Part shown: positions 53,722-64,000 of the stretch, in pieces
Position numbering within the stretch: position 1 is the first letter of the stretch
How the letters are laid out: the number at the start of each line of letters is the position of its first letter
From: Muricea muricata
Taxonomy: Eukaryota > Cnidaria > Anthozoa > Malacalcyonacea > Plexauridae
Reading direction: 5' to 3'
Assembly: GCA_963855995.1 (NCBI GenBank)
Contig: OY979729.1
Coordinates: forward strand, 9,938,115-10,002,114
DNA length: 64,000 nucleotides
Notes under the pieces: model-generated
Database searches by the model: none
The model's input: the letters and a program-made list of their open reading frames with translations, nothing else
Told to the model about the DNA's origin: nothing
Program-made: the position numbers and the translations under genes

Positions 53722-56186
53722 CTCTGAGATAATGGTTTTATTGAGGTCATTTTTGTGGTGAGAAGAGCCGGTCAACTATAAGCATAAATTCTAACCCGGC
53801 TTTTCTTCGGGTACCAGTTGTGTCACGCAAATAATAAGGAATGATGGCAAAGCAGCATGTTTGCAGGTACATAGCCAGAAAACGCGCAGGTTAACGTTGC
53901 AGCAAGGAAGAAAATTCGGATGTTCGGAATTCTGTCACGTCGCATGAATTGTTTCTGTCAACTGTCAAATTGATTTGCAAGATGATTAAAATGCCCACAG
54001 TGATACTTTGTAAATCTCAGATTTGTCTGAAGTGTTGTTTGTTTGCTCTTAGTCTTATGTGTACTAGGCACGTTCGACATAAAACTCAGTCGTAGACCGG
54101 TCTACTGGATAACTCTAGGAATTTCTTAGTCTTTACACAATGCATTTCAAAAGCAACAGTATTTTTCTCCAAGTGCGCCACTCCGCACCCATATTCTATG
54201 CACACCTCCAAAATGAACATCGTTCTTGTTTACAAACTCTTCATGGATAAACAAGATGCCGATTGGGACTATTTAATTGTCTAATTGCAGAATTCTAGTT
54301 ACCAACATGCTAGTTGGTTACATTACAGAATTATCCAGGCCTAAGGATGATCATGTATGTAAGTTCTGTTTCCAGAGAATAACTAACAGCGCCTTGCTAT
54401 TGTACAAATTGATGAGAAACTCATTAGGCCGACAAAATCCACAACGTGCATCGACTGTGATAATTTTCGCTGTTTAGCGGACTCGCTTAGCAATTCGCGT
54501 ACATTTACAATCCATGTCTGAAGTCAAAAAACTTAAATAAGTCTTAAATACGTGCCTTGCGTATAAAAGTACATAAATTCCAATAAGAGTAATTTGATCC
54601 TAGTAGGCGCAAAATATGCTAAGCGCGCGGGCCGCAATAATTCGCATGATCCTGTTGGTCATTCTCATTTTTGCGCACTTTTGCATACCTGTTTGATGTT
54701 TTAGATTTGCGTTGTTCTTCACAACTACACTCTGAGCTATACTTCACTTGTACCACACTGATTGACCTCCTTTGACTGCTGTTAGCTCTCTTTAGGTGAA
54801 GTGTTGAAGTGTTGTTATCAATCCGAATTTAATAACTGAAATATCTTCGCCATATGACAGAAATTCAACACTGTGATGACCTATGATTTTCTGTGGTAAG
54901 AATTTAGAAACCCAGAGTATTCTGCTTTTAAAATACAAGCTCGTGGACCATCCAGAGATTTCATGAAAAGTAAGTATAAAAATCTCATAACGCACACAAA
55001 AACAGAACCTTTTACCACCTAAAATGTTGTGAACAAAAATTCGATATTTCAAACAAAGGCCCCTCAACTTCCCGACGAAAGGCCGTAGTTGCTCGCAACA
55101 TTGAATACTGTTTATATATGTTTTCAGGTAGTAGAAGATCCTATGTTTTTGTGATTTTGACTGCTGTACCGATAATGGTAACGTCGAGACTTATGCAAGT
55201 AAACACCATAGTATTAGTTTGCCGTAATAGTGTGTTGAGTTGATCCATCCTCTCAGTTCTCATATATCTTTGAAGTGTGTACACGTTTTGCATTTGTCTT
55301 GTATGTTTCTATTTATGAAAGGACTAAATAGCATTAGGCGTAATTTGAAATTTCATTACGATTGTCACTTCATATTCAGTTCAAGTTGAATAAAGTTGGT
55401 ACACTTTATACATTTTAGACTATATTTATAATATATATATAGATTCCATAGTAAATTAGTAATACTACGAAGTGAAATACGAGATTGAATGATAACGCGC
55501 GCGCGAATTGCACTAAATGGAAATAACCACTAATCATGTTATCGTAATCCATACTTTTGAATTGTAAGAGATTGTCAGCATTGATGGCATGTATTTGCTA
55601 TTAATGATTAGGACTTCAAACCAGCATGAAATAGCTATTGTGTAAGTACTGCAGTCAAAAGTAGACGAAAGGTGTAGGTTCTTTCACTACCGATAAAACA
55701 GAATTTGATGTTGCGCGCGAAGACCTTTCGTCGGGAAGTTTCTAGTGTCAGAGTTTCAAGCGAAAATTTATATGTTTGTAATGCTACTCTGACTTCTGAA
55801 TTTATATCTGTACCGAGTAAGCTGAAAAATATGCCAGACCGTCGCAGGAGTCGAACCTGCCAACTTTGGAACATCCAATTTGCACGCTGTAACCGAACAG
55901 GATCATGGTATCGAGAAGATTATTCGGATGGTTAGTGTTAGGACTTAGCCTTAGGGTTTTTGGGTCATAGGAGATTGGCTGTTTGGTAAGGCATAAAAAA
56001 CCAAACCGCGCAGCTCAGTAATGATAGTGCTTTGGGCTAGCATTCTAAAGGTCGTAGGTTCAATTCCCGTCTTGGTTAGGCATGTTTTCAGCTTGCCCGG
56101 TGTGGATATCATCGAAATAACACAAGAAACAATGACACGCCATTTCTTCATCTTCTTCAAATATCTCTTTTTTGTTTCGATTGCAG
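53722..56186. other. Intergenic stretch between GGT and the coiled-coil gene
   Basis: The two genes diverge from here, so both promoters probably lie inside. A minus-strand tRNA-like piece at about 55910-55838 has a perfect T-arm (GCAGG, TTCGACT, CCTGC) but no matching 5' acceptor. A plus-strand piece at 55992-56085 has a B box (GTAGGTTCAATTCCC). Both look like SINE heads. Open frames of 60-90 codons show no coding character. Confidence 0.5.
55992..56085 (+). repeat. tRNA-derived SINE head (Ala-AGC-like loop)
   Basis: A box GCAGCTCAGTAATGATAGTG, anticodon-like loop CTAGCAT, and B box GGTTCAATTCCC are present in order. The D-arm carries extra bases. The same loop is in the minus-strand copy at 50355-50415. 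Confidence 0.6.
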
Positions 56187-56224
56187 CAACCTGCGGACAC
56201 ATTCTACAGAGCTGATACTTGAAG

Positions 56225-59071
56225 ATGAGCGAGAGCAGGGAGACTGATAGTTTATCAACAGATTTTTCTCAATCCAGTGAAGAAGATTCTGGAGTACAAG
56301 TCTCTTATGATGGCAGCGCAGAGATTGGAGAACATTTAAAAGGTAATGGGGAAAATTCTCGAGCGAGTTGCTCAGATTTGTTCGCAGAATTGTTACAAAG
56401 CCAGAAGAAGATCAAAGAAGTAGAAACGCAAGTTAGATCTTTGAGTTTGATCTTAGATCAAGATGACGGTGAAGGTGCCAGCACGGGAATCAATCATGCG
56501 GTCTTTCAAGAAAATAAGCATTGTCTTCAACAAGAGATGCTAAAAATGAAACAGGATATTCGTGATAAAGAAATGGTTTTACAGAAGATGGATGCGAAAT
56601 TATTTGAGCAATACGTAGAGTCCGTTAACGATGAGCCAAACATCAAGACACCAAAGCTAACCTCTTCCGAAAATCGACAGAATATAATTTCAATGAATAG
56701 TGAAGACACTAGCGATGACGGAGTGGAAACAGGAAAGAAAACGAGAGACAACACAAATCTCAATGAAAGTGATTCTTCGTCCGTCAGCTTAGAGCTCGCG
56801 GTTTTTCCGGATGAATTCGAAAAAATGAACAAAAGTGATCAAGATTTTGACAAAGACTTTGAAATTGCAAAACTACGTCGTACATTGAACGAAACCAGGC
56901 AAAAATACAAGGAAGAGCGGGACGAGATTATGAAACAGCTGAAAGCTTTGCAAGTCACAACCGTGCAAGGCGAGGTCAACTGGAAATGCGTTGTGAAGGA
57001 AAAACAACTGAAAATCGAAGAGCTTACTGAAAGAAACGACGAACTGGGAAAGAAACATGCTGAGGCTGATTTGAGTTTGAAAAATTGCGAGAGGTTGCGG
57101 CAAACGGAAGCGAAGGAGGCAAATAAAAGAAAACGAAAAAATGAAAAAATCATTTTGTCCTTGAGGACACAGAATTCGAGAAGCAAAGAAGACATTAATC
57201 AGTTGCTAAGTGAAATTAATGAATTGAAAAACTTTAAGGAGGGGCATGAAAGTTTGAAGCAATTGAGTGAGCTAAATGAAAAACTAGAAAAAGATTTGGG
57301 CGATAACATTGAAGTACTCGACCAAAAGAATAAACTGATTCAAGAATATTCACACGAAATCAAAGAAACGAATATCTTAGTAAATAATCTTGTCATGGAA
57401 GTAAGCAGTCTGAACACCGAGAAGGCAAATTTAAGCAAAGAAATTGAAGAAGTAAAAGCAGAGAAGAGTAATATTGGCAGCCAGACTTTAGATGAAGAAC
57501 AATTGAGAATTGACTGTGAATTTTCCGTTCACGTTGGAATACAAACGGACGAAAGTTGGTGCGAGGTAAAAGATGACTTGCAAAAGGTGAAAGCGGAACT
57601 TGATTCGAAGCAAGCAGAAAACTTACATTTAGCCGAGCAACTTGTGAAACAAGAAAGCTTGATAGAGCGTTTAAAGAAAAACCAGATCAAACATGAAAAT
57701 GAATCCGAAAGATGGAAGCATAAATCTCTTCAAAATGAAAGGTAAGGCAATTTTTAACTGAGTTAATCATTGTATTCTAATCATTTCTAGTCTGACTATC
57801 AAAAGCTACTGCCCAAAAAGTACTTGAAAATCATAATAGGCCACTTTATATAGCGACGTTTCATTTCATTTTACCTTCTAGTGTATATTTTAATCCTAGC
57901 GCTCGTAAACCACGTCTTGAGCGCTCATGTTTCATGTCATTTGTTGTCCATTCAGAACAGTTCAGGAACTTACAATGTCGCTTGGGAAAACACGGGCGGA
58001 GATACAACTTTCCCGCGAAAGAAAGATTGAAAGACATCAAGGAATATGCGCCACAATCGAAGGACAGAGGACAGTTACAGAATCTTTAAAAGAATTTTTT
58101 CAACAAGTAAAGTAAGTCCATATAAATTTTTGATCGCAGCCATACCTGTCTCAAAATGTTCAAACGTCTTGAGATGTATTGTTTACCATGTTGTTTCAGA
58201 GGGCAATTGAGTGACTTAGAAGACGATCTATCGATACACAAGGACAACATTTATTTGCTTCACAATAGATGGAGGTAATTTTTATAAATATACTAGATGA
58301 TTTTCAGCAAACTACCCCCCTAGTGTCTATTATGTTTTTGCAGGTATTTTTCAAAACAGGGTTAGGTGATAACATTGATAAGAATAACAACAAAACTGTT
58401 CACCAGAAAGAAGCATGGATATATAAACTTCGACACTTTACGCTCAGTTACTGAGCCAAAATGCTGTGAATAAATAAATAAAAAGTCCCTTCTAATGTAA
58501 TTATCTAAACAGTGTGTTTTGTAGACCAGAAACTACCAATGTTTCCAGTCGAGGAAGACATCGACTGATCTCAGGGTGTTTGAGATCAGGCTACAAAACA
58601 CACCTTTTCCCGAAGGGGGCAGTAATTATGTTATTCTTTAGGGTCAAAATAGAAGAAAAGTACCACAAATTTTTGGATACAAAATCTCGTACTTGACTCG
58701 TCGACTGCGTATCTACCGGTGGCTGTACATAGCTAAACACCGGCTAGTCATTTTGTCAAACTCTCTTGTTCAGTAACTGGTAAAACCCATGTTAAAGTTC
58801 AGTATTTTTTAGTTAAAGTCACTTTTTATCTCTTGCGAGTTCAATATCTCTGGTATCATTGCATTGATGCCACCTTTCATACAACCGACCTCCTGAGTTC
58901 ATAAATCCCAACTGGACTATCGACGATGTATATTCTTTATGTCATTGTCAACGTGCATATATCGTGGTATTTCATCAGCAAGATGAACTGAAGGAGAGTT
59001 TATTGTTTTTTAGAAAGTACAAAAACTCGGTTGAGATGATGAGTGAAAGTGGTTTTGCAAAGAAATCCTGA
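56225..59071 (+). CDS. Unrecognised long coiled-coil protein, 601 aa
   Basis: Exons: 56225-57741, 57956-58111, 58200-58274, 59014-59071. All phases agree. A non-coding first exon is likely, since an acceptor (GATTGCAG) ends at 56186. The N-terminus is acidic and Ser-rich (about aa 1-45). From about aa 50 to the end the protein is rich in Lys, Glu, Gln and Leu with heptad-like spacing, for example LNETRQKYKEERDEIMKQLK and LSELNEKLEKDLGDN, interrupted by a Ser/Asp/Thr-rich linker at about aa 140-200. The three short 3' exons encode the most structured-looking part (QLSDLEDDLSIHKDNIYLLH, NRWRKYKNSVEMMS). No enzyme motif, signal peptide or membrane helix is visible. A cytoskeletal or centrosomal role is possible from composition alone; I cannot name the family. 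Confidence 0.85.
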
Positions 59072-59136
59072 AAGACAAGATTTCATCAAGCTTTGTTCAC
59101 GGCAATCGGGTGTAATATAATATCATAATCGAATTT

Positions 59137-59271
59137 AAACAGCGGAAGCAACAATTTGACCCAATAATTATTGGCAATCAAGCCATTGAGGTAGTAAGCC
59201 ATACAAAAATTCTGGGCCTTACAGTGTCAGATGACCTCCAATGGAACAATCACGTCAAGTCAGCAAACGCC
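59137..59271 (+). pseudogene. LINE reverse-transcriptase relic
   Basis: This reads through with IEVVSHTKILGLTVSDDLQW and NNHVKSAN, a pattern typical of the C-terminal part of non-LTR (CR1/Jockey-like) reverse transcriptases. Only about 45 codons are recognisable, with no catalytic core. It sits just past the coiled-coil gene stop and is followed at 59308 by a family C element. Confidence 0.7.
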
Positions 59272-59307
59272 TGTTTTTTCTTATCCAATTGTATTTAGTT
59301 CAGTTAT

Positions 59308-59530
59308 TCTTGGGTTTCACTGGAACCTTTTTCAGTAATTCTGAGTGCGGGTCAACCCAAAATGTATTGATGATTGTACTGCACTGGAGCAAGCAAATCT
59401 CACGAAATTGCACACATTTGCTGCCAAACACAAGGTCACACATACAGTGAAAATTTTTTTCAGTCTGATGACAGTGTATCGATTTGGAGTTGACCCCCAG
59501 TCAATTTATGACGTCACGTGAAACCCAAAA
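59308..59530. mobile_element. Short inverted-repeat element, family C, second copy
   Basis: The ends are CTTGGGTTTCAC and GTGAAACCCAA. It aligns in opposite orientation with 28850-29074, including CACGAAATTGCACA and GACAGTGTATCGAT. Confidence 0.8.
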
Positions 59531-59942
59531 ATTGCTAATATTGATCATTAACTTTATAATCACTTAATATTTATTTCTTCGTCGTCCATTTGAACTTAAC
59601 ATAATGTACCTTGTAAATAGCTATAATTTTTTAACCAAATATGTAATAATCCACGCAATATAGCTTTGCTGCCATGTAGATGTTTTTTTTAATAAACAAA
59701 ACGATCTAAAAAAATCCTAAGCCAGAGATTCTAACTGGCTATATTCGTTTATTTAGAGAAAAAAGGGATTATTTAGAATACGAGTTAGAATAACTGTATC
59801 AACATGAAGTATCACCAGGTATCGTGTTAAAAAGTCATGTGAGCTCTTCAGTCAATTATTGTTTTGACGTAAAATGGCTTGGAATTTTACAATACGGATA
59901 TCGAAATATTGTTGTTATAGTTGGTTATGTACGGGTTGAAAC

Positions 59943-62900
59943 ATGGACACAATCTTGCAAAACAGGTATGTACTTGGTGAAAAAGGTTTGATATAAAATG
60001 AATGTATTAATTGTTCAGTTTTTGATGTATATATTAAACTTGGTATGTGATATTGAGTGTTCTATTATATGGACGTTTGTTATTTAATAAACAATTGTTT
60101 ACTTTATGGTATAAAAAGTAGTCAAATACAATAGTAACAGTTGTAGCTACATCTACAAAATGCTCTGGGTGGAAAATTATTGAAAAGAATGCTAATTGAC
60201 TGATTTGAACTTTGTTCATATTGGAAGTACTTTCCGGCATTTCTTTGGCCACAGTTTCCTGACCAAAAAGTCAAAAGTTTCCGTACTCAGGTGGTGTATT
60301 AGTCCTGCTTCTTCTGGAGATTTGGTGTATTTGCTTTCACAGAAAATAATATTCTAAAATATTTGCCCCATTGATAATTTACTATGTTTATTATTACTGC
60401 ATTTATAATTCAAATAAAATTCTTAATAATGTTAATTACAGTAAATATAATAATGACATGTTATTATGATCAACAAAGAGTTCATGTCCATATTAATTTT
60501 GCCATGTCTACATCACATTTGTGTATTGCTTCAATGTTTTCTGTGGCAAGATGCATACTTTAATTTCATGGACAGGCTTCAGGGATTGCAACATGTTATA
60601 TTAAGTGGAGGGGGGGGGGGGGGGGGCAGCTGTCTGGTCTCTGGAAGCCTCAGAAATATATTGAATTCATCTGATATCTTTGTACAAATTTGTATCTTTT
60701 ATGACCTAGTAGGGCTGTCGGAATCTAGAAATCATCTGGGTGATTTTGATATTTTTGGTCATAAGGTTTCGGTGAATATATTTATTGTTGATGTTTTCAT
60801 GCTCTAAGAATTTCAATTGTTGGAGTATTTTTTAACACATGAAGTTTACTTTTTGCAAATGCAGTAAAATTAACATGTTGTCGCCTGTTTTATTGTGTGA
60901 ATTTAGGAATCTAGTGAGAGAACTAAAAATATTTACACGGGTTGTAATTACATTTGTTTGGTTAATCTAATTAAACAATAGCTACATGTTTTATCAACTA
61001 AAGCTACATGTATATGGAAGAAAATTAATATTTCCACTTTTCAACAATTCTTTTGAGGTTTGAAGGATCGATATTCTTTGTTTATGATCGTCATTTCTTG
61101 AAGCATGAAGAGGACCTCCTGGAGGATGCTATCATTTATTTTTATCCACATTCCGTAAGATCAATATAATTCAGTTTCATAAAGTATTTGTTGAATTGTC
61201 TTCCTATAAAGCTGTGGTTGGTTGACTTAGGCAACAGATGTGTAACTTCATAGAACTTTGTATGCTCAAATTTTCCTTGGATATACATGACATGCTCATA
61301 CCATGGCACTTTGGCGATGCATAACATCTTGCATGAGTGCAGGTTTTGCTCTTTTTCACAACCGTATTGGATTGAACTTTTGGGATTGAACAATCAAAAG
61401 AATTTCTGGTGACAAAGTTGAAAGAAATTTGCAATAATGATCATGAGGATGCCTGTTAAAAATGTATGACAAAAACAATGATATATATTTTACCAAATTC
61501 AATGACAAATTGTCACTCAAGCGACAATTGCCAGGAAGATGGCAATTGTGGATCAACTTCTTACCTGAAGTTACACATCTGTTTTTATCTAATCAGTGTC
61601 TTTGGGTTGTATAGCTAGAGTTGAATGTGGGGGGGGGGGGGGCTATTGAGTCGTGTGTCCATGAACTGCCTAGGAAAGTCTGTGAGCATTAGCCCCTGGG
61701 AAAAGGCAGAGGCACATAATTTATCTGCAAGCCACCAACAATGATGTTTTGCAAGAAACAAGTTCAATAATTGTTTTATCATTCTTTTACATGAAGACTT
61801 TATAACTAGGAACAACAAGCTTTTCACACAAACCTTTTAAATGTTCAGCAAAGTGAGCAGCTATTATTTGCAAAATTGGAAGCAATGCACATGCTCAGAG
61901 TATTATTTATAGCTCGGCCATGTTTTTAACATGTGCATGGCTCAGAGTGCTGATTGTATGCAGTTATTTGCATGTAAAGTAACCAATCAGAATTAAGAAT
62001 ATATATAAAGGGAATGATGATACCAATTATCATACAACAACATACCCCTTCCCATCAACAACCAGTGTGGTCTTGAGAAAAATAAGGGTGTGTCTTTGTA
62101 ACCCGTACTTGAGATTCATTATAAAATTGGAACAACTGAGACTACAAACAAACTGGTTTTATTTCAGATGCCAATAGACATACAATGCAGATTATGTGGT
62201 CAGCTCATGGGTGTGGTCCAATTTTCTGAAACCCTGTTTGAATCTTGTCCAGCATTGTTCCGCTTTCAAAATGAAAAAATTGCTGTGAAACATGTCGGAA
62301 AGTATTCTTTTGTAAGTATTTTTTAAGTAATTCCGTCTCTGGTGCAGGTTTATAATCTTCCCATGTTTGCATTCCAGCACTCTGCCTTCTAATTAATTAT
62401 GAGCAACACTCTAAGAATTTGAGCGTTAAATATACACCAAACAGCTTACAAATTTCAACTCAATGTGTTGTTACAACATGAATATACCAAAATGTTTGGT
62501 ACAGGATAGCATTTGAAACAAAATCACTGATTTTTTATAATAGTTCAAACGAGATAAAACAGGCCTGACACTCTAGTTACCAAATCCAAGTAGCTTCGAA
62601 TTATTATCACATTGGATCTTCACCTTATTGTAGACAGTGTTTTCACTTTTTAAATTTCTTGCTATTCAGAACATATTTTTTGTCCAGTTATAGGGTTCGT
62701 CTAAAAAGCCCATACATACTGGTAATATCCCTACATTAATCAGATGTATCTACCATTACAATATTTTTGTAGGCTTTGGCAGGAAGTTCTGTTGAACCAG
62801 ATTCAGCATTACTGACAACGGTTGATCAACTGTATTTTCTGTTTGCTTTTTATCATGGATCAATTGACCAAGTTGAATTGGTGAGTCTTAAGAAAGTCAC

Positions 62901-63640
62901 ATAAACTTTTTCCAAGTGTTATATTCTAGCTTAAATTTTCCTTGTCCCCTTTATTCTTCATAATAGTCAAATTGTGGGAGTGAAGAAGTGCACACCTCAA
63001 TACTGATTGAGCTTATACAACCTATCCCTTTAAGCACAATTAGTCAACCCTTCTGATATATTTCTGTACCCCCCCCCCCCTCACCTGCTTACTTTTAAAA
63101 GGTTATTTAGGTTAGCGAATTGATCATCACCTCTTCCCCAATACCCATGATGAATGAGCCACCAGTATTATACCCCACGCCAACCATCCACCACTTACTG
63201 TAAGAAGTTTTTTTTGGGGGGGGGGTTAACATTGCATTCATATACATCATAGCATCTGTAAACCCTGGTCCTTGCTAGCAAAAGCTAAAACAACAAAAAA
63301 AAAACAAAGAAATGCAGTGAAGTGTGCAACATAAGCATTGACATAAACACAAGCATAAGACTACGGGCGTATGCTATGATGGAACAAAGCAAATTAGAAT
63401 GAAAATTCTTGATCTCAATTCATAAACCTCTTATCCTTTGTTATGTTACTTGTGATTATGTCGCTAGTGAAGACTCAACTAATTATCTGCCTCATGTTTT
63501 TCTAGGAATGTGACAATAATCGCGAGAAGTTCATTCCTGAAATTCGTGTCATATTTGAGCTATATTTGGCATTCATTCGTAACTATGGCGACAAGCTCCC
63601 TTCTGTTTTTAACCCTCTGCCGTATCAAACGTTGAAAAAC
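59943..63640 (+). CDS. HPS4: HPS4 homologue (BLOC-3 subunit), 5' part, continues past the window
   Basis: Exons: 59943-59965, 61058-61154, 62168-62311, 62773-62880, 63506-63640. They total 169 codons ending in phase 0 at a GTACGT donor; the gene runs off the window. HPS4 with HPS1 forms BLOC-3, a guanine-nucleotide exchange factor for Rab32/38 needed for lysosome-related organelles. The visible part is the N-terminal longin domain: FFVYDRHFLKHEED, AIIYFYPHS, then CRLCGQLMGVVQFSETLFES, a HVGKYSFALAGSS strand and VDQLYFLFAFYHGS. The last agrees in order and spacing with my memory of human HPS4. The ATG at 62168 is internal. The proposed start is a tiny exon (MDTILQN plus two bases) with a strong donor and matching phase; it is the least certain part. 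Confidence 0.8.
59966..62167. other. HPS4 introns 1-2, no other gene
   Basis: It contains a poly-G run at 60609-60627 and another at 61628-61642. The frames at 60466-60807 and on the minus strand at 61142-61556 look like chance: the first crosses the poly-G tract and the second overlaps nothing splice-like. Confidence 0.5.
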
Positions 63641-64000
63641 GTACGTAGAAAACTGGGCAAAGCAAATTTAGTAGTGTACCAGAAAAAATTTGATTCAATT
63701 TTTCATCCTTTGTCGGTGCTGTTAGTTGAAATTTTTGTTTGGATGCAAAGTTTTTTTGTAACCAAAGGCCGGTTGTACAGAAGAACTTTTAAAGGACTCA
63801 CTTTTTAGTGATTAACAGTTCCTCAAACGTTCTTCTATGCAACCGACCCCCCTGGTAACAAAAAAACTTTACATCGAATTCTTAACTGGTATACTTCTAA
63901 GTGATTAAAATATCACTGTTTTGTAGCTAAATAGTGATTTAAGTACAAATTACGTGGTTCTGATATGTCGACGTTTCCACTAAAAATAGTTATCACTTTT

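Noticed and set aside
60466-60807. 113-codon frame in HPS4 intron 1
   Set aside because: It crosses a long poly-G run (poly-Gly peptide) and has no coding character.
62168-62311. ATG at 62168 as the start of the last gene
   Set aside because: A splice acceptor directly precedes it, and an upstream exon in the same phase supplies the conserved first longin strand.

Overview
This is animal nuclear DNA: AT-rich, split by GT-AG introns, and packed with short inverted-repeat transposons, tRNA-derived SINEs and satellite repeats. There is no operon structure, and most long open frames lie inside repeats or introns. The repeat style and compact genes fit an early-branching metazoan. I favour an anthozoan cnidarian, but that is inference. 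All gene models were built by hand from splice sites and reading phase; every phase closes.

Layout. (1) 1-9.9 kb: no gene recognised, only repeats. (2) 9.9-36.0 kb, plus strand: an ataxin-2 (ATXN2) gene whose first eleven coding exons (Lsm and LsmAD) occur twice in tandem, at 9913-15403 and 20722-25349. An extra copy of exon 11 alone lies at 16809-16890. A single set of downstream exons (26281-36033, with the PAM2 motif) follows. (3) 38.5-42.2 kb, plus: KMT5A/SET8 histone H4K20 methyltransferase. (4) 45.7-48.7 kb, minus: an RNF34/RFFL-type RING E3 ligase. (5) 49.3-53.7 kb, minus: a gamma-glutamyltransferase. (6) 56.2-59.1 kb, plus: an unrecognised 601-residue coiled-coil protein. (7) 59.9 kb to the window end, plus: the 5' part of HPS4, a BLOC-3 subunit, starting with a 23-nt coding exon.

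The genes are unrelated in job: RNA granules and translation, chromatin, ubiquitin, glutathione, Rab activation. As I recall, human ATXN2, KMT5A and RNF34 lie on 12q24 and GGT1 and HPS4 on 22q11-12, so the cluster looks like a remnant of an ancient animal linkage group.

The most interesting feature is the ataxin-2 duplication. Both 5' modules are open in all eleven exons, each has its own start exon with a conserved overlapping upstream ORF, and both end in a phase that joins exon 12. The locus could therefore make two ataxin-2 proteins differing in the Lsm region. The two copies also act as empty-site controls for each other and date three transposon insertions.
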